Part shown: piece by piece, positions 61,467 through 64,000 of the stretch
Numbering within the stretch: position 1 is the stretch's first letter
Layout: each line of letters opens with the position of its first letter
Origin: Tidjanibacter sp.
GTDB lineage: Bacteria > Bacteroidota > Bacteroidia > Bacteroidales > Rikenellaceae
Reading direction: 5' to 3'
DNA length: 64,000 nt
Assembly: GCA_017466345.1 (NCBI GenBank)
Contig: JAFTUI010000023.1
Coordinates: 1-64,000 of the forward strand
The notes under the pieces: model-generated
Databases searched by the model: none
The model's input: the letters and a program-made list of their open reading frames with translations, nothing else
Told to the model about the DNA's origin: nothing
Made by a program: the position numbers and the translations under genes

Positions 61467-61527
61467 GGAGATTAAGGACTTTAAGGGCATTAAAGCCCGT
61501 AAAGACTTAGGACTATTGACGTTAGAC
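61467..61527 (+). repeat. Composite 9-bp/7-bp repeat, copy 6
   Basis: ATTAAGGAC/TTTAAGGGC/ATTAAAGCC 9-mers begin directly after the rseP stop and lead to TTAGGACTATTGAC and one GTTAGAC (61507-61527). Confidence 0.85.
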
Positions 61528-61529
61528 AA

Positions 61530-61554
61530 AAAAAGAGGGCAATGCCCTCTTTTT
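61530..61554 (-). terminator. Terminator of the luxS-pfs-rpiB operon
   Basis: A 12-bp palindromic stem AAAAAGAGGGCA/TGCCCTCTTTTT abuts the rpiB stop; a long T run follows on the minus strand. Confidence 0.85.
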
Positions 61555-61992
61555 CTATTTCTCGTAGTTGCTGATTTTATCTATACGCCCGATGTGACGT
61601 CCGCCCTCGAACTCTGCCTCAAACCAAGCATCCACAATAGCCTTGCCCATCTCCAAGCCAATGAGTCTTGCGCCCATAGCCAAGACGTTGGCATCGTTGT
61701 GGTTGCGCGATAGGCGTGCCGAGAGTGGCTCTGAGCAGAGCGCACATCTTACACCCTTAACCTTGTTGGCAGCAATCGAAATGCCTATGCCGCTGCCGCA
61801 TATCACTACGCCCCTTTCGCACTCTCCCCGAGCCACAGCCTCGCCAACAGCGATACCATAGTCGGGATAGTCGGCTCTCTCGGTCGAGTAGCAACCCTTG
61901 TCCACTACTTCGTGACCTTTCTGGGCGAGATAGGCTTTAATCTCCTCTTTGAACGAAAATGCTGCGTGGTCGCAGCCGATAGCAATTTTCAT
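61555..61992 (-). CDS. rpiB: Ribose-5-phosphate isomerase B
   Basis: The 145-residue protein has MKIAIGCDHAAFSFKEEI, DYGIAVGEAVARGE, VICGSGIGISIAANKVKGVRCALC with the catalytic Cys, and RNHNDANVLAMG, standard for RpiB. It interconverts ribose- and ribulose-5-phosphate. It follows pfs by 20 bases. Confidence 0.96.
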   Translation of the reverse strand: MKIAIGCDHAAFSFKEEIKAYLAQKGHEVVDKGCYSTERADYPDYGIAVGEAVARGECERGVVICGSGIGISIAANKVKGVRCALCSEPLSARLSRNHNDANVLAMGARLIGLEMGKAIVDAWFEAEFEGGRHIGRIDKISNYEK

Positions 61993-62012
61993 ATTCGGTG
62001 TCCGTTTTTAGG

Positions 62013-62606
62013 TTATAGTTTTTCGAGTATTTCCACAAAGGCTGTGAAGTCGGTATGCTCCGTCACGAACTTCTCGAACGAGTCGGCATCGCACCCCTTC
62101 TCGGGCGTGTCGCTAACCATCTTCATAACGAGTGCCGGCACACCCCTTTGGGCCGCAATCTGACACACTGCCGTAGCCTCCATATCGAACAGTGCACAAG
62201 GAGTGCCGAAACGCTCCTTTATCTCCTCAATCATCTCTTTGCCCACAAAGCTGTCGCCCGTATAGATTGTTGCATCGTCAGTGCCAAGCAGTGGGTAGGG
62301 GTCGGTAAGGAAACTAACGCCATCCAACCCCTCGGGAACGTGCGCATCGTGGTAGCGGGCTGCCGAAGGGCACACCACATCGCCCGTAGAGAACTCCTTG
62401 CTGGCTGCGGCATAGCCCACAACTGCCACAAGGTCAAACCTCTCCTCGTCCATTGCAAGGGCTGTGGCGGCTGCGGCATATACCTTACCTACATAGCCTC
62501 GGCGGATGGTGTAGGCGTTAAGGAGTGGATTGGGATAGTTATTCAGTGCGGCGAGCATATTCTCCCTCTCGGACGCCATAGGGGTTATGATAAGTATGTT
62601 TTTCAT
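62013..62606 (-). CDS. 5'-methylthioadenosine / S-adenosylhomocysteine nucleosidase-like
   Basis: This 197-residue protein is a purine-nucleoside-phosphorylase-fold nucleosidase: MKNILIITPMASERENML, VAVVGYAAASKEFSTGDVV, ALFDMEATAVCQIA and VMKMVSDTPEKG (the Asp that acts on N7). Its place beside luxS points to Pfs, which frees adenine from S-adenosylhomocysteine. It is shorter than typical Pfs (about 230), so a futalosine hydrolase or related enzyme is possible. Confidence 0.8.
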   Translation of the reverse strand: MKNILIITPMASERENMLAALNNYPNPLLNAYTIRRGYVGKVYAAAATALAMDEERFDLVAVVGYAAASKEFSTGDVVCPSAARYHDAHVPEGLDGVSFLTDPYPLLGTDDATIYTGDSFVGKEMIEEIKERFGTPCALFDMEATAVCQIAAQRGVPALVMKMVSDTPEKGCDADSFEKFVTEHTDFTAFVEILEKL

Positions 62607-62615
62607 CGCTCCACT

Positions 62616-63080
62616 CTATTTGTTCAGTAACTGCTCCAAGAGGTCGCCATACTCCCTGAGGGCGGCGTTACTCTCCTCGATGTTGTAGAATTCGGGGTTG
62701 CCACACTGCACCACCGTCAGTCCGGGAACATCGGCGGCTGTTTTGAGGTCTGACTGTGTGCGACATACCTCCAACACAGCCTCCATAACCTTGCGCTGGG
62801 GCGTGAAACCCTTGACTACAAGATAGAAACCCGTCTTGCAACCCATAGGTGCAAAGGAGACGACCTTGTTGCCGAGCCTCTCACGCAGGTAGTGCGCCAT
62901 AAGGTGCTCGATGGTGTGTATAGCCTCAGGCGAGAGGTACTGCTTTTCGCGAGGTGCGCGGAAACGCATATCGTAGGAGTTTATGGGATAGAACCCAAGT
63001 GCGGTGTATTGCGAACGGAGGTAGAACCCGCGATCGAGTGTTGTGTGGTCCACCGCAAAAGATGCTACTTTTGACTTCAT
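62616..63080 (-). CDS. luxS: S-ribosylhomocysteine lyase (AI-2 synthase)
   Basis: This 154-residue protein has the metal motif HTIEHLMAHYLR, the catalytic Cys in MGCKTGFYLVV, and VVQCGNPEFYN with the further metal Cys. It turns S-ribosylhomocysteine into homocysteine and the AI-2 precursor. It opens the luxS-pfs-rpiB operon with a -7 box at 63108-63115 and a leader of about 20 bases. Confidence 0.95.
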   Translation of the reverse strand: MKSKVASFAVDHTTLDRGFYLRSQYTALGFYPINSYDMRFRAPREKQYLSPEAIHTIEHLMAHYLRERLGNKVVSFAPMGCKTGFYLVVKGFTPQRKVMEAVLEVCRTQSDLKTAADVPGLTVVQCGNPEFYNIEESNAALREYGDLLEQLLNK

Positions 63081-63107
63081 ATCTACTGATTATTATTTTT
63101 CAATCTT

Positions 63108-63115
63108 CAAAGGTA
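63108..63115 (-). promoter_or_regulatory. Promoter -7 box of luxS-pfs-rpiB
   Basis: CAAAGGTA on the plus strand is TACCTTTG on the minus strand. Confidence 0.6.
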
Positions 63116-63172
63116 CCAATTAAAATCCAAAGTTGAAAATTGATTTTTCTGTTACTTCGGTTTTGGCTTTCT

Positions 63173-63877
63173 CTATACCCCTGGCTCTCGTTGGCGAGCC
63201 TGCATCCTTGTCCAATTCACAAAACCGTAGAGGTCGTTGATGAGGAACATTGCAAAGCAGGCTATCATAGGCGCATAGGCAGGCTCCTTGATAGTCGCCA
63301 AAATCCACAACACTATAAGCACCACATCGTTTGCCGCATAACCCAGCGCATAGTAAGGACTGCGCAGGGCTGTGAGGTAGACCGCCACAAAGCTCGTAGT
63401 AACAGAAATGGTACTTACAAGGAGATTGGGAGTGGAGAGAGCCGCAAGGATGAAGTAGAAAATTGTGGTCACAAGCACCGTTAAAAGAGCCATCACGACC
63501 ACCTGCCCCGTCCTAACTCGTGCCACAGCCACCTCGGCACCATCTTCATAAGGGTGTCGTGCCCACTCTATGAGCGACACCACCGACATTGGCAGCGTCA
63601 TAAGGCAATAGGTTATAACCTCGCCCCAATACTCAAAGAAAAACGCCACAATGCCATAGAACACCGAAAAAACCACCGAGAGGATTTGACCAAGGAGCAT
63701 ACCTTTGGCAAGGAAAATGAGTGCAGTAACGCCCACAAGCGAGGTGGCGAGGTTGAACCAATCCTCCTCTGGCGCGAGCACAAACGATGCCACCACCACC
63801 GCCACAGAGGTCAGCCACAGCCCCCATTCAAAGCGGCTGAGCCTCCCGAAAGAGTGTTTAATACCTAAGTGTGTCAT
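63173..63877 (-). CDS. pnuC: PnuC-type nicotinamide riboside/vitamin transporter
   Basis: This 234-residue protein has seven or eight membrane segments and PnuC motifs: GILSVVFSVFYGIVAFFFEYWGE-like loop, PMSVVSLIEWARHP and the C-terminal NDLYGFVNWTRMQ. PnuC proteins move nicotinamide riboside by facilitated diffusion; relatives PnuT and PnuX carry thiamine or riboflavin. No riboswitch is visible upstream. It starts 7 bases past the CPBP gene stop. Confidence 0.85.
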   Translation of the reverse strand: MTHLGIKHSFGRLSRFEWGLWLTSVAVVVASFVLAPEEDWFNLATSLVGVTALIFLAKGMLLGQILSVVFSVFYGIVAFFFEYWGEVITYCLMTLPMSVVSLIEWARHPYEDGAEVAVARVRTGQVVVMALLTVLVTTIFYFILAALSTPNLLVSTISVTTSFVAVYLTALRSPYYALGYAANDVVLIVLWILATIKEPAYAPMIACFAMFLINDLYGFVNWTRMQARQREPGV

Positions 63878-63883
63878 ACCGCA

Positions 63884-64000
63884 TTAGATGGGAAATATGA
63901 TGAAAACCGCCACATCCCACACTGCGTGCGAGATGATGAGTGTCCAGATACGATTGGGAAAGAGTCTATAAAGCAGTCCCCACACACCGCCCGCAACGGC
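63884..64000 (-). CDS. CPBP/CAAX-type intramembrane protease, C-terminal fragment
   Basis: Only the last 38 residues lie in the window. They read GGVWGLLYRLFPNRIWTLII then SHAVWDVAVFIIFPI, where the His and Trp-Asp of the last CPBP motif are seen. The gene continues past base 64000. Confidence 0.7.
   Translation of the reverse strand, partial: AVAGGVWGLLYRLFPNRIWTLIISHAVWDVAVFIIFPI

Noticed and set aside
63081-63172. A SAM/SAH riboswitch upstream of luxS
   Set aside because: The predicted leader is only about 20 bases; no conserved riboswitch core is visible.

Overview
The window looks like a chromosome segment of a gut-type Bacteroidota (Bacteroidales; a Rikenellaceae/Alistipes-like member is my guess, not proven). 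Grounds: a SusC/SusD pair with surface lipoproteins, BACON domains, promoters of the TAnnTTTG (-7) / TTTG or TTG (-33) type, few Shine-Dalgarno sites, a carboxynorspermidine route to spermidine, and a fused NagB/PIG-L protein. I see no rRNA, tRNA, CRISPR array, phage or complete insertion sequence.

Layout. 1-576: terminator and a dense patch of short palindromic and tandem repeats. 577-27504: one large glycan-use locus. Its left operon (minus strand) is BACON lipoprotein, NAGPA-like phosphodiester glycosidase, GHL10-like hydrolase and NagB/PIG-L. Then tatA-tatC (minus) and a GH20 hexosaminidase (plus). The main operon (minus, reading from about 26.0 kb down to 10.9 kb) is Tat-exported DUF4434 protein, sugar MFS, AGE epimerase, SusC, SusD, surface lipoprotein, second GHL10-like hydrolase, calcineurin-type phosphoesterase and NagX-like membrane acyltransferase. 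A ROK regulator is divergent from it. 27577-44463: housekeeping and mixed genes (SGNH esterase, uvrA, nitrilase, cvfB-like, methyltransferase, NifX-like, nspC, carboxynorspermidine synthase, uvrC, a PlsC-GNAT fusion acyltransferase, TPR protein, tadA, aspS). 44548-50564: FKBP, agmatinase, a repeat-rich 860-bp gap holding a likely small RNA, a nucleotidyltransferase, an OmpH-like lipoprotein and three tandem AT-rich lipoproteins. 50793-64000: ruvA, YbbR-like, coaE, folP, lolD-like, a two-gene block between inverted repeats, YfcE-like, DUF3127, AlkA-Ogt fusion, degenerate M23, dxr, rseP, rpiB, pfs, luxS, pnuC and the end of a CPBP protease.

How the genes fit together. The first 27 kb probably binds, cuts and imports an amino-sugar glycan: SusC/D and surface lipoproteins capture it, GH20, GHL10, DUF4434, phosphodiesterase and esterase-like enzymes cut it, NagX/MFS/AGE handle the freed N-acetylhexosamine, and the ROK protein senses it. 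The TatAC genes inside the locus match a Tat signal on the DUF4434 protein. Agmatinase, carboxynorspermidine synthase and carboxynorspermidine decarboxylase, spread over 12 kb, together make spermidine. luxS-pfs-rpiB form an S-adenosylhomocysteine recycling / AI-2 operon.

The most unusual material is between genes: a composite repeat (degenerate 9-bp array, fixed core, 7-bp array) in six copies; hairpins with a constant loop and variable but paired stems; a 96-bp inverted repeat bracketing two genes; a MITE-like element between a promoter and tatA; a promoter-terminator unit without an ORF; and three lipoprotein genes with a shared 3' end, two of which keep a homologous reading frame past their stop.
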